Shown in pieces: positions 1 through 7,872 of a stretch of 28,711 bases of DNA. Under the pieces are notes generated by a model. It was given only the letters and a program-made list of their open reading frames with translations, did not search any database and was not told the DNA's origin. The translations under genes and the position numbers were made by a program. Origin of the DNA: Hydromicrobium sp964517765 (GTDB taxonomy: Bacteria > Actinomycetota > Humimicrobiia > Humimicrobiales > Humimicrobiaceae); NCBI GenBank assembly GCA_964517765.1, contig CAZFEN010000016.1, positions 1-28,711 of the forward strand, written 5' to 3'. Each line of letters opens with the position of its first letter. The stretch's first letter is position 1.

Positions 1-195
1 CTGGCTATGACTGGTGCAGTCAGAAAATATCTTTCCGAGCATCCCGATGCTTTTGACCCCAGAGGTTATTTTGGGGCTGCCAGAGATGCAGTATACCAAA
101 TTGTAAAGGGAAAGATGATAGATTTTGGAACTGCCGGTCATGCAGGAGATTACAAACCGATGACCCTTGAAGAAATGAAAGCAGTTTATAAATAA
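1..195 (+). CDS. fba: Class II fructose-bisphosphate aldolase, C-terminal end (partial)
   Basis: Only the last 64 codons are present; the frame is already open at base 1 (CTG GCT ATG...) and ends at TAA 193-195. The peptide has the usual class II (zinc-dependent) aldolase tail: the LAMTGAVRKYL segment, then an FDPRGYF-xxARDAVYQIV helix and a terminal GTAGHAGDY stretch. The enzyme cleaves fructose-1,6-bisphosphate to dihydroxyacetone phosphate and glyceraldehyde-3-phosphate in glycolysis and gluconeogenesis. The zinc ligands and active site lie upstream of the window, so function is inferred only from the C-terminal match. An ATG at position 7 is internal and is not the start. Confidence 0.8.
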   Translation: MAMTGAVRKYLSEHPDAFDPRGYFGAARDAVYQIVKGKMIDFGTAGHAGDYKPMTLEEMKAVYK

Positions 196-224
196 CATAA
201 AATAAGAACCTTATTAAAAAATAT

Positions 225-252
225 TTGACAAATAGCAATATATTGTTATTAT
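225..252 (+). promoter_or_regulatory. Promoter of the glutamate synthase operon
   Basis: TTGACA (225-230), a 16-nt spacer and TATTAT (247-252) form a strong vegetative-type promoter. Transcription would begin near 259, about 130 nt before the first gene, and run through two hairpins and a terminator. The -35 and following bases, TTGACAAATA, are identical to those of the promoter at 22742. Confidence 0.7.
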
Positions 253-278
253 TTTTAGTTGAATAATAAAAATTCTAT

Positions 279-326
279 CTGCATATAGAAGTGCAGGTGG
301 AAATAAGAGGTAAAGAAGCCTTCTTA
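279..326 (+). ncRNA. ANTAR-type dual-hairpin antiterminator element (leader of glutamate synthase operon)
   Basis: P1 is CTGCAT (279-284) / GTGCAG (291-296) with hexaloop ATAGAA. P2 is formed by 304-311 and 318-326 with one bulged T and hexaloop AAAGAA (312-317). Both loops have A at position 1 and G at position 4, the signature described for RNA targets of ANTAR-domain antiterminators. Both close on a T.G pair. The 3' arm of P2 (318-326) overlaps the 5' arm of the terminator at 319-331, so P2 and terminator exclude each other. Inference: a phosphorylated ANTAR protein made elsewhere stabilises P1-P2 and lets transcription continue. No ANTAR gene is in the window. Confidence 0.65.
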
Positions 327-359
327 AAACAGAGATGTTTTAAGGAGGTTTTTGTTTTT
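319..359 (+). terminator. Intrinsic terminator in the operon leader (attenuator)
   Basis: A 13-bp stem (319-331 with 336-348, one G.T wobble) has a GAGA tetraloop and is followed by TTTTTGTTTTT (349-359). It sits between the promoter at 225 and the start codon at 392, so it must be controlled rather than simply ending the aldolase transcript. It could also serve that second purpose. Confidence 0.85.
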
Positions 360-391
360 GGGGAATCGATTAGATAAGAGTAAAGATAAAA

Positions 392-1618
392 ATGAATGGA
401 ATAAATAATATAAATAAAAATAATAAAGACACGCAGGAATATTTTTCGCGGTTCAGGATTCCCTCCGGATGCGCCATATTCGGAGTCGTAAATGAAGCCA
501 GGGAAAGATTTTCCGGCCAGATGGTAATGGATGGGATCTCGGTCATGCGTGAGAGATCCAATGGTCTGGGCGGAGGATTTGCAGCTTACGGTATCTATCC
601 CGGGTTTAAAGATGATTGGGCATTTCATATTTTATATGACGATACAGAAGCAAAAAGACAGACTGAAGATGAGATAGCCCGGAGCTTTAAAATCCTGTTT
701 AGTGAGGAAATCCCCACCACTAAGATATCCGGAATCGTAAATCCGCCTATAATATATAGATATTTTTTAAAGACAAAGAGGAACGGAGATGCTTTTGAAA
801 CAGAAGAGGATTTGATTGTGGATTTTGTCATGCACATAAACAGAAATATCAGAGGTGCGTTTGTAGTTTCCAGCGGAAAGAATATGGGAATATTTAAGGG
901 AGTTGGATTTCCGGAAGACATCGGAAGATTTTTTAAACTTGACCAGTACAAAGGTTATCTATGGACATCTCATGGACGGTTTCCTACAAACAGCGCTGGC
1001 TGGTGGGGCGGAGCGCATCCTTTTGGGCTGCTTGACTGGTCAGTCGTTCATAACGGAGAGATTTCATCTTTCGGGACAAACAAAAGATTCGTAAGCGGAT
1101 TTGGATATGAATGCACACTTTCTACGGATACCGAAGTCATTACATATTTACTGGATCTTCTGGTCCGAAAGCAGAAGATAGATATGGAGCTGATTCATCT
1201 GGTTTTAGCGTCTCCGCTCTGGGAAGATATAGAAAGGATGCCTGCGAAAGAGAGGGAAATATTAAAGTCTTTGCGTATATTATATGGAAGCGCACTTCTT
1301 AATGGTCCTTTCAGCATAATAGTGGGAAGCGGCAATTTTATGTATGCATTAAATGACAGAATAAAATTAAGACCACTTGTTGCTGCAAGAAAAGGTGAAT
1401 ATCTTTTTATTTCCAGCGAGGAAGCTCCGATTAGAAAGGTTTGTGTTTCCCCCGATCGTCTGTGGCATCCGGATGGCGGTGAGCCGGTTATCGGAATAGT
1501 AAGGAAAGAAGAGATAACAAAAGAAATAAATATTGCGGAAGAAACACGAATTAATGAAAAATTCACAAAACTGGTAAAGACAGAAGCGGTTTCATTAAAT
1601 AAAAGTCAGGTGATTTAA
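392..1618 (+). CDS. Glutamate synthase, glutamine amidotransferase (class II) subunit
   Basis: A 408-aa COG0067-type Ntn-hydrolase domain that releases ammonia from glutamine, equivalent to domain 1 of the large GltB chain. The likely nucleophile is Cys27 in IPSGCAIFGV, exposed after removal of a 26-residue propeptide. The amidotransferase blocks SHGRFPTNSAGWWGGAHPF, VVHNGEISS and STDTEVITYLLDLL are all present. As a free-standing subunit it matches the archaeal-type split glutamate synthase and the MgsA/GlxB-like relatives. It is first in the operon, and its TAA directly abuts the ATG of the FMN subunit. The Shine-Dalgarno is weak. A methylamine-glutamate-type or other amidotransfer substrate cannot be excluded from sequence alone. 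Confidence 0.88.
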   Translation: MNGINNINKNNKDTQEYFSRFRIPSGCAIFGVVNEARERFSGQMVMDGISVMRERSNGLGGGFAAYGIYPGFKDDWAFHILYDDTEAKRQTEDEIARSFKILFSEEIPTTKISGIVNPPIIYRYFLKTKRNGDAFETEEDLIVDFVMHINRNIRGAFVVSSGKNMGIFKGVGFPEDIGRFFKLDQYKGYLWTSHGRFPTNSAGWWGGAHPFGLLDWSVVHNGEISSFGTNKRFVSGFGYECTLSTDTEVITYLLDLLVRKQKIDMELIHLVLASPLWEDIERMPAKEREILKSLRILYGSALLNGPFSIIVGSGNFMYALNDRIKLRPLVAARKGEYLFISSEEAPIRKVCVSPDRLWHPDGGEPVIGIVRKEEITKEINIAEETRINEKFTKLVKTEAVSLNKSQVI

Positions 1619-3169
1619 ATGGCTTTGAAATTAAAGCAATCTGAATTTGATATAGAAAGAGATCAAAGTAAATGTATATCCTGTGAAGTCTGCGTAAGGC
1701 AGTGTTCCAATGATGTCCATGAATATGACAGCAATCAGGACACAATATATAGTGACAACTCTAAATGTATAGGGTGCCGCAGATGCGAGGCCCTGTGTCC
1801 TACCGGTGCTTTAAAGATCAGGAACAGGGAAGATCAATTCAGGGCCAATTATAACTGGACCTCTTCTCATTTGAACAATATATACAGGCAGGCTGATTCC
1901 GGCGGAGTGCTGCTTACCGGAATGGGAAGTGACAGGCCTTATACCATATACTGGGATCATATTCTTTTTAATGCCTCGCAGGTTACCAACCCTTCGATCG
2001 ATCCTTTGCGCGAACCTATGGAAATAAGGACATTTATAGGAAGGAAACCAGATGGTCTTGAGTTTGAAATGAAGAAAAATAAGGGTTCGAAAGAAGGTTT
2101 GAAAAATACAAATATAAGGCTTAAGACCAGGCTATCTCCTCAGCTGGATCTTTCCACGCCTATAATGTTTTCGGCAATGTCCTATGGTTCCATAAGCTTC
2201 AATGCGTGCAGATCCCTGGCTGCAGCGGCTTCGGAGTTCGGAACATATTGCAATACTGGTGAGGGAGGAATGCATAAAGATTTATATAAATATGCAAATA
2301 ATACCATTGTACAGGTTGCTTCGGGAAGATATGGAGTGGATACGGATTATCTAAACAAAGGTGCAGCAATAGAAATCAAAATAGGTCAGGGCGCAAAGCC
2401 CGGTATAGGCGGTCATCTTCCGGGAGAAAAAGTGACCGAAGACATATCGAATACCAGGATGATCCCTGAGGGAACGGATGCAATATCTCCGGCTCCCCAT
2501 CATGATATTTATTCGATAGAAGATCTGGCCCAGTTGATATATGCATTAAAAGAAGCCACCAATTGGTCAAAGCCTGTAGGAGTAAAAGTCTCGGCGGTTC
2601 ATAACATAGCACCTATTGCCAGCGGAGTAGTAAGGGCAGGCGCTGATTTTGTGACTATAGACGGACTGAGGGGCGGAACGGGAGCTGCTCCCCAGACTAT
2701 AAGAGATAATGTAGGAATACCAATAGAACTGGCGATTGCCTCTGTCGATGAAAGATTGAGAGAAGAGGGAATTAGACACAGGTCTTCGATTATTGCAGCC
2801 GGAAGTATCCGGTCCAGCGCAGATGTGATAAAGGCAATAGCCCTGGGCGCCGATGCCGTGTACATAGGTACCGCTGCGCTTGTAGCAATGGGATGCCATC
2901 TCTGCCAGAAATGTTATACAGGTAAGTGCAACTGGGGGATCGCTACCCAGGATCCTTATCTTACAAAAAGGCTTAATCCGGAGATCGGAACAAGGAAGCT
3001 TTTAAACCTCCTGAGGGGATGGTCCCTCGAAATAAAAGAGATGCTGGGCGGTGCCGGTATAAATGCTATAGAAAGTCTTAAGAGCAACAGGGAACACCTG
3101 AGGGGTATAAGTTTAAATGACAGGGAACTTGCGATTCTCGGAATAAAACATGCAGGAGAGGCGTGGTGA
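1619..3169 (+). CDS. Glutamate synthase, ferredoxin-FMN catalytic subunit
   Basis: A 516-aa protein with an N-terminal 2x[4Fe-4S] ferredoxin domain (Cys19/22/25/29 and Cys50/53/56/60), then a COG0069 FMN-binding alpha/beta barrel. Barrel motifs visible are STPIMFSAMSYGSIS, TGEGGMHKD, EIKIGQGAKPGIGGHLPG, VTIDGLRGGTGAAP and GADAVYIGTAALVAMGCHLC. Cysteines in the MGCHLCQKCYTGKC-NWGIATQ segment correspond to the [3Fe-4S] site of glutamate synthases. It condenses 2-oxoglutarate with ammonia and reduces the imino intermediate to glutamate. An AGGTGA ribosome-binding site lies 6 nt before the ATG, inside the end of the upstream gene, indicating tight coupling. Length and architecture match archaeal-type GltB2 proteins. 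Confidence 0.92.
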   Translation: MALKLKQSEFDIERDQSKCISCEVCVRQCSNDVHEYDSNQDTIYSDNSKCIGCRRCEALCPTGALKIRNREDQFRANYNWTSSHLNNIYRQADSGGVLLTGMGSDRPYTIYWDHILFNASQVTNPSIDPLREPMEIRTFIGRKPDGLEFEMKKNKGSKEGLKNTNIRLKTRLSPQLDLSTPIMFSAMSYGSISFNACRSLAAAASEFGTYCNTGEGGMHKDLYKYANNTIVQVASGRYGVDTDYLNKGAAIEIKIGQGAKPGIGGHLPGEKVTEDISNTRMIPEGTDAISPAPHHDIYSIEDLAQLIYALKEATNWSKPVGVKVSAVHNIAPIASGVVRAGADFVTIDGLRGGTGAAPQTIRDNVGIPIELAIASVDERLREEGIRHRSSIIAAGSIRSSADVIKAIALGADAVYIGTAALVAMGCHLCQKCYTGKCNWGIATQDPYLTKRLNPEIGTRKLLNLLRGWSLEIKEMLGGAGINAIESLKSNREHLRGISLNDRELAILGIKHAGEAW

Positions 3170-3176
3170 TTGAAAG

Positions 3177-3656
3177 ATGAAAAGAATATATATCCAGGAA
3201 GAATATTGTATAGGATGCAGGCTATGCGAGATTTATTGTCAGGTAAAGCATTCTAAAAGTAAAAAGATAATCAAGGCATTCAAGGAAGAAATGGTCGATA
3301 TACTGCCCAGGGTACTGGTGGAGGAGATCGGCTATAATTCATTTGCTATTCAGTGCAGGCATTGTTCGGATGCTCCTTGTGTCGAAGCCTGCATATCGGG
3401 TGCCATGCAGAAAAATAAAAATACAGGAGTCGTAACCTGCAATGAAGATAAATGCGTGGGGTGCTGGAGCTGCATAATGGTCTGTCCATATGGAGTGATA
3501 AAAAGGGACCTTTCCGGTAAGAAGATAGCTTCCAAATGCGACCTTTGCATTGATGAAGAAATTCCCGTATGCGTTCAGAATTGTCCCAACGAAGCTTTGA
3601 AATTTATGGATAAAGATGCAAAAGAAAAAAATCTGGTGGGCAATAAAGGTGGGTAG
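3177..3656 (+). CDS. Four-cluster ferredoxin-like electron transfer subunit (HycB/NapG-like)
   Basis: A 159-aa iron-sulfur protein with no membrane segment. Cysteine groups: CIGCRLCEIYC near the N-terminus, CRHCSDAPCVEAC, CVGCWSCIMVCP, and a C-terminal set CDLCIDEEIPVCVQNCP, enough for four [4Fe-4S] clusters as in HycB/DmsB-type subunits. It lies 7 bp after the FMN subunit and 5 bp before the FAD oxidoreductase. By position it most likely passes electrons between that flavoprotein and the synthase core. This role is inferred from context; such subunits also serve aldehyde oxidoreductases, formate enzymes and hydrogenases. Confidence 0.85.
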   Translation: MKRIYIQEEYCIGCRLCEIYCQVKHSKSKKIIKAFKEEMVDILPRVLVEEIGYNSFAIQCRHCSDAPCVEACISGAMQKNKNTGVVTCNEDKCVGCWSCIMVCPYGVIKRDLSGKKIASKCDLCIDEEIPVCVQNCPNEALKFMDKDAKEKNLVGNKGG

Positions 3657-3661
3657 TAAAG

Positions 3662-5044
3662 ATGAAAAGTAAGAATAACAATAGGAAAAATAATAAAACG
3701 TTTGAAGATAATGAAACAATCGATTATCTCATCATCGGTAATTCAGCCGCAGGACTTGCTGCTGCGGAAAGCATAAGGGAACTGGATAGGGCAGGAGAAA
3801 TAATTATACTGACTGCGGAAAATTACCTGAATTATTCCAAACCGATGATAACATATTTCCTTGCGGGAGCAGTGAACCTGGATATGATACATTTCAAGGA
3901 TGAAAAATTTTACACTGATAACCGGCTGGATATCAGATTGAATACAAGAGTAAAATCCATAGATACGAATAAAATGTTTTTAATTACCGATGACGGAAAG
4001 AGATATGAATTCAGGAAACTTCTTATTGCAAGCGGCGGCAGACCCATTATCCCAAAAATAAAAGTAGTCGGTGCCGGATCTTTTGATTTTATTGACGGCA
4101 CAAATTACGAAAAAGTCGGAGGGATCTTCACGCTTACAAATCTTGAGGATGCAATAAGAGTTAAAAATTATATTGAAAAAAATGATATTAAAAATATATC
4201 CATATTGGGCGGAGGTTTGATTGGTTTAAAGGCTGCAGAAGCATTTCTGGAAAAGGGTATCGATATAAATATAATCGAGCTTGCCGATAGGATCCTTGCG
4301 ACAACTTTTGATAGGGAAGCTTCGGGCATTATCGAAAGAAAGATAAAAAGCGCAGGCAGTAATATCTACAGGAACAATACTATAGAAGAAATCTATATCG
4401 AAAGCGGAAAGATTACCGGATATAAATTGAAAGATGGAAGAAAAATGGAATGCAGTTTGCTCATTATTGCAGTCGGAGTCAATCCTGATGCCAGCTTTAT
4501 CGAAAGCGGCAGCCTTGATATGGTAAAGGGAATCATAGTGGATGATCATATGAGGACATCGGTAAAAAATATCTATGCTGCAGGAGACGTAGTCGAAGGT
4601 CCGGATATGCTTTCGGGCGGAAAGAGAAATATTGCCATATGGCCGCTTGCCGTGAGACAGGGCACAGCAGCCGGGGTAAATATGGCCGGTAGAAATAAAA
4701 GGTACGGCGGCGGATTTTTTATGAATTCGGTCGAGTTACTGGGTATTCCCTCCATTTCCATGGGTATAACCAATATCGGGGAGGAAGCAGAAGGAATAGA
4801 AGTATTAAGAGATTTCGATGCTGATAGAAACATGTACAGAAAAGTAATAATTAAAAATAACAGGATAATTGGAGTTATACTGATCGGTAATATTGAAAGG
4901 GCAGGAATCTATTCGGGACTTATCAGAAATGAAATAGATATAAGCAGTGTAAAGGAAAATATATCCAGGGAAGATTTTGGAATAATACATCTGCCCACTG
5001 ATTACAAGAAACATCTTGTTGTCGGAGAGGGGATAGAAGTATGA
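3662..5044 (+). CDS. FAD-dependent NAD(P)H oxidoreductase of the glutamate synthase operon
   Basis: A 460-aa two-dinucleotide-fold flavoprotein (Pyr_redox_2). The FAD Rossmann motif IIGNSAAGLAAAE is near residue 23, the NAD(P)H Rossmann motif ILGGGLIGLKAAEAF is near residue 180, and the second FAD motif NIYAAGDVVEG is near residue 304. The NYSKPMITYFLAG segment is typical of NirB/NasB- and rubredoxin-reductase-like enzymes. It replaces the usual GltD small subunit (which has its own ferredoxin-like domain) and probably feeds NAD(P)H electrons through the adjacent ferredoxin. A 15-residue Lys/Asn-rich N-terminal tail precedes the fold. Its TGA overlaps the next ATG (ATGA at 5041). Specificity for NADH or NADPH cannot be told. 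Confidence 0.85.
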   Translation: MKSKNNNRKNNKTFEDNETIDYLIIGNSAAGLAAAESIRELDRAGEIIILTAENYLNYSKPMITYFLAGAVNLDMIHFKDEKFYTDNRLDIRLNTRVKSIDTNKMFLITDDGKRYEFRKLLIASGGRPIIPKIKVVGAGSFDFIDGTNYEKVGGIFTLTNLEDAIRVKNYIEKNDIKNISILGGGLIGLKAAEAFLEKGIDINIIELADRILATTFDREASGIIERKIKSAGSNIYRNNTIEEIYIESGKITGYKLKDGRKMECSLLIIAVGVNPDASFIESGSLDMVKGIIVDDHMRTSVKNIYAAGDVVEGPDMLSGGKRNIAIWPLAVRQGTAAGVNMAGRNKRYGGGFFMNSVELLGIPSISMGITNIGEEAEGIEVLRDFDADRNMYRKVIIKNNRIIGVILIGNIERAGIYSGLIRNEIDISSVKENISREDFGIIHLPTDYKKHLVVGEGIEV

Positions 5045-5856
5045 AAGAAAGGCTTTCGATTGATGCAAAGAACCTGGGATACAGAGAGCTTAACTTAAAA
5101 GTCAGGAATTTCTTGAACGGCAGCGGCAGGGGTAATGATATTAACTACGAAGGCAACAATGATAATCTCAGCCGCGAAGTCATCATAAAAAACGCTCTGG
5201 GTCACAGATATATTGGCGACGGTTTAAAAGGAAACGCCCTTATAAATATTTATGGGACACCGGGAAATGATCTCGGGGCTTTCATGGATGGCCCAACTCT
5301 TGAAATTTTTGGTAATGGTCAGGATGGTATCGGAAATACAATGAATTCAGGAAAAATCATAGTACATGGTGATGCGGGAGATATTCTGGGATATTCGATG
5401 AGAGGCGGAGAAATATACATAGAGAAGAGTATTGGTTTCAGGGGCGGTATCCATATGAAGTCTTACCGGGAGAAAGTGCCAGTAATAGTTATTGGCGGAA
5501 GTGCCGGTAATTTCTTAGGGGAATACATGGCCGGGGGCATTATAATTCTTCTGGGTCTGCATAAAAGGGGAAAGGCGGGTCTGCTCTTTGCCGGGAAACC
5601 GGATATTATAGGAAATTATACGGGGACAGGGATGCATGGAGGAAAGATATATATAAAAGGGAATATAGAAGATTATAAGCTGGGTAAGGAAGTAAGAAAA
5701 TCAGTTGCCGGTAAGGATGATCTGGATCTGCTGGATAGGTACATTACTGCTTATTGTAATTTATTTAATATTGACCGGAAAAAAATTCCGAGTGGCAGCT
5801 TTTTAAAATTGGTCCCATATTCCAACCGTCCATATGGGAAATTATACGCTTATTAG
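5041..5856 (+). CDS. Glutamate synthase GXGXG-domain subunit
   Basis: A 271-aa COG0070 protein made of the right-handed beta-helix with repeated G-xx-G-x-x-G turns, for example GNALINIYGTPGNDLGAF, GDAGDILGYSMRGG, GGSAGNFLGEYMAGG and GTGMHGGKIYI. It corresponds to the last domain of the large GltB chain, a structural domain that packs against the amidotransferase and FMN domains and helps form the ammonia tunnel. It is last in the operon, translationally coupled to the flavoprotein by a 4-bp ATGA overlap. The C-terminal part (YITAYCNLFNID...) is also typical. No clear terminator follows. Confidence 0.9.
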   Translation: MKERLSIDAKNLGYRELNLKVRNFLNGSGRGNDINYEGNNDNLSREVIIKNALGHRYIGDGLKGNALINIYGTPGNDLGAFMDGPTLEIFGNGQDGIGNTMNSGKIIVHGDAGDILGYSMRGGEIYIEKSIGFRGGIHMKSYREKVPVIVIGGSAGNFLGEYMAGGIIILLGLHKRGKAGLLFAGKPDIIGNYTGTGMHGGKIYIKGNIEDYKLGKEVRKSVAGKDDLDLLDRYITAYCNLFNIDRKKIPSGSFLKLVPYSNRPYGKLYAY

Positions 5857-5981
5857 CGAACTACTATAATATGTAAAGTTGTACCAGATCTATTCTTTAG
5901 CTTTATAAATATATAAATATTTATAATTAAAAATGGCAATTATGATATAATTAGTGTCCACATTACTTTTTAAGTTAAAAT

Positions 5982-7175
5982 ATGGACATATTTTTATTAT
6001 TTCAATACATAATAGCTGCAGTACTTTTCTTTATACTGATAAACTTTTTAATTAACAATATTTTATTTAAGGATACTTCCAAATTCAAGCTACCGCAGTA
6101 TATAATTGATAAGAATCCGCTAATATCCATACTCATTCCTGCCAGGAATGAAGAAGAAGATATAAAAAGATGTCTTATTTCCCTTACAAAACAGGATTAC
6201 AGCAATATAGAAATCCTGGTACTTGATGATAATTCCACTGATGATACGGTAAAGATAGTAAAAGAGCTTTCTGAAAAAGATCCGAGGATCAGACTATACA
6301 GCGGCGAACCGATAAAAAAGGGATGGATGGGTAAGTCATACGCCTGCTGGCAGTTATCAAAATATGCCAGAGGAGATTATCTTATATTTACCGATGCAGA
6401 TACGCTTCATTTTCCAAACTCTATCTCAAGTGCAGTTGCCTGCCTTCTTAGATATAAGTTGGATGCACTATCAGTATTTCCAAAACAGATAATGGTTACC
6501 ATTCATGAAAGAATGATGAACATGTTTGGTCATTATATAATTTTATGTCTGATGCCGCTTTACTTTGTAAGGAAATTAAAAACAGCGTTATTCTGTACCG
6601 CAATAGGTCAGTTCATGTTATTCAAGAAGGATGTTTATAAAAAAATAGGAGGTCATAAGTCCATAAGAAGCGAGATGCTGGAGGATATCAAGATATCGAA
6701 GCGTGTTAAAAAAATGGGGTATAAATTCATGATTTTTGACGGCCGGAATAATGTCTATTGCCGTATGTATAAAAACTTTAAAGAAATTGTCAAAGGATAT
6801 TCAAGGGTTTTATTTGCTGTTTTTGATTATAAAGTTTATATGATATCAATGGCTATCGTTCTTGTATTTGTAATCTTTTTATCACCGTTTTTTTTACTTC
6901 CTATGGTGATACTACTTGATTGGCCGCTTTTATTAATTGAACTCCTTATTTTACAAGTAACCATTATTTTTATTACCAGGATAATTCTTATTATAAGATT
7001 TAGATGCAAGACTATCGATATAATACTTCATCCTGTTGCGATGATATATCTTATAGTGATAGCCATAAATTCGATCTTAAGAGTCAAAATTGGATCGGGT
7101 ATATGTTGGAAAGGTAGAATATACGACGTAAGCAAAGAAAAGGAATTAAGACTGGTCAACAATAATTATAGGTGA
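5982..7175 (+). CDS. Family 2 glycosyltransferase, membrane (CrtQ/HpnB-like)
   Basis: A 397-aa membrane-bound GT-A glycosyltransferase. There is one membrane segment at residues 5-29, then the nucleotide-sugar site (LISILIPARNEE, DDNSTDD), the metal-binding TDAD at 137-140, an acceptor/catalytic EDIKIS block, and GYSRVLFAVF, followed by three or four C-terminal membrane helices. The layout resembles 4,4'-diaponeurosporenoate glycosyltransferase (CrtQ) and hopene-associated HpnB, suggesting a lipid acceptor. No carotenoid or hopene genes are nearby, so the acceptor is unknown. A TATAAT at 5946-5951 could be its -10, with no good -35. Its stop codon abuts the stop of plsY on the other strand. 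Confidence 0.8.
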   Translation: MDIFLLFQYIIAAVLFFILINFLINNILFKDTSKFKLPQYIIDKNPLISILIPARNEEEDIKRCLISLTKQDYSNIEILVLDDNSTDDTVKIVKELSEKDPRIRLYSGEPIKKGWMGKSYACWQLSKYARGDYLIFTDADTLHFPNSISSAVACLLRYKLDALSVFPKQIMVTIHERMMNMFGHYIILCLMPLYFVRKLKTALFCTAIGQFMLFKKDVYKKIGGHKSIRSEMLEDIKISKRVKKMGYKFMIFDGRNNVYCRMYKNFKEIVKGYSRVLFAVFDYKVYMISMAIVLVFVIFLSPFFLLPMVILLDWPLLLIELLILQVTIIFITRIILIIRFRCKTIDIILHPVAMIYLIVIAINSILRVKIGSGICWKGRIYDVSKEKELRLVNNNYR

Positions 7176-7811
7176 TTACCTTATTCTCGGTGCAAAAAGG
7201 TCCTTTACGGTTTTTTCTTTCCTGAATTTAAAATTCTGAGATAATTTTATCGAGTGGTTGATATATTTAGGAATGATGATTATAAGAAGAACAAGTCCCA
7301 TTATTAAATAGACCGACGAGTCTTTTAACAGCCACAGGAAAATACTTGATGCAATGATTCCCGAAACTACTCCCCAGATCATATTTCTAATGGAAAATAA
7401 TGCTGATACTATGCCAATTCCGAAAGCTATGATTGTAAGTGGATGTACCGCAAGTAAAAATCCAAGTGTGGTTGCAACGCCTTTACCGCCGGTTAGTTTT
7501 AGATACGGGGAATAATTATGGCCCGCAACTGCTGCACAACCTGCCAGTATGGCTACGACTTCTATACCGGTGATTCTTAGGACCAGAAAGTATGACAGGT
7601 AACCTTTGGCAAGATCAAGAATTATTCCTAAGACTCCCCAGTATTTTGATACATTGAATACCAGATTCCATCCGCCGGGATTTCTATCTCCGATCTTTCT
7701 TAAATCCTTATTGCTGTGGATTTTTGCAATGATATTGCAGAAAGGTATTGCTCCTACGAGGTAACAGATTATTATGAGTCCTATGTTTCTGAAAAATTCC
7801 GGATTTATCAT
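7176..7811 (-). CDS. plsY: Acyl-phosphate:glycerol-3-phosphate acyltransferase PlsY (variant)
   Basis: A 211-aa polytopic membrane protein with the three PlsY loops: GAIPFCNIIAK...DLRKIGDRNPGGWN (motif 1), GHNYSPYLKLTGGKGVAT (motif 2), and a degenerate third. It would transfer an acyl group from acyl phosphate to glycerol-3-phosphate, the first step of phospholipid synthesis. Motif 1 is unusual: canonical proteins read GSGNxGxTN, here GDRNPGGWN, keeping the Asn and Gly positions. It lies 61 bp downstream of the ABC permease on the same strand and may be the last gene of that operon. Converging with the glycosyltransferase, it leaves no intergenic base for a terminator. Confidence 0.85.
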   Translation of the reverse strand: MINPEFFRNIGLIIICYLVGAIPFCNIIAKIHSNKDLRKIGDRNPGGWNLVFNVSKYWGVLGIILDLAKGYLSYFLVLRITGIEVVAILAGCAAVAGHNYSPYLKLTGGKGVATTLGFLLAVHPLTIIAFGIGIVSALFSIRNMIWGVVSGIIASSIFLWLLKDSSVYLIMGLVLLIIIIPKYINHSIKLSQNFKFRKEKTVKDLFAPRIR

Positions 7812-7872
7812 AAAATAAATAATTGAAATTTGTTAAGTTTGGATTTTCATTTTATCAAAAAAAACAAGTAAA

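Noticed and set aside
332..335. A third A1/G4 hexaloop (AGAGAT at 331-336) in the first terminator
   Set aside because: It can be drawn only by opening the last A-T pair of the terminator stem; the GAGA tetraloop is more stable, so it is probably chance.
259..360. T-box or glutamine (glnA) riboswitch in the first leader
   Set aside because: AGGTGGAA resembles part of a T-box sequence and the gene context suits a glutamine aptamer, but the leader is too short for a T-box stem I and lacks the conserved glutamine-riboswitch bases. The two A1/G4 hexaloops explain it better.
2376..2899. Minus-strand open frames inside the FMN subunit gene (and similar frames opposite other genes)
   Set aside because: They lie fully opposite a well-supported gene, match no family and have no ribosome-binding sites.
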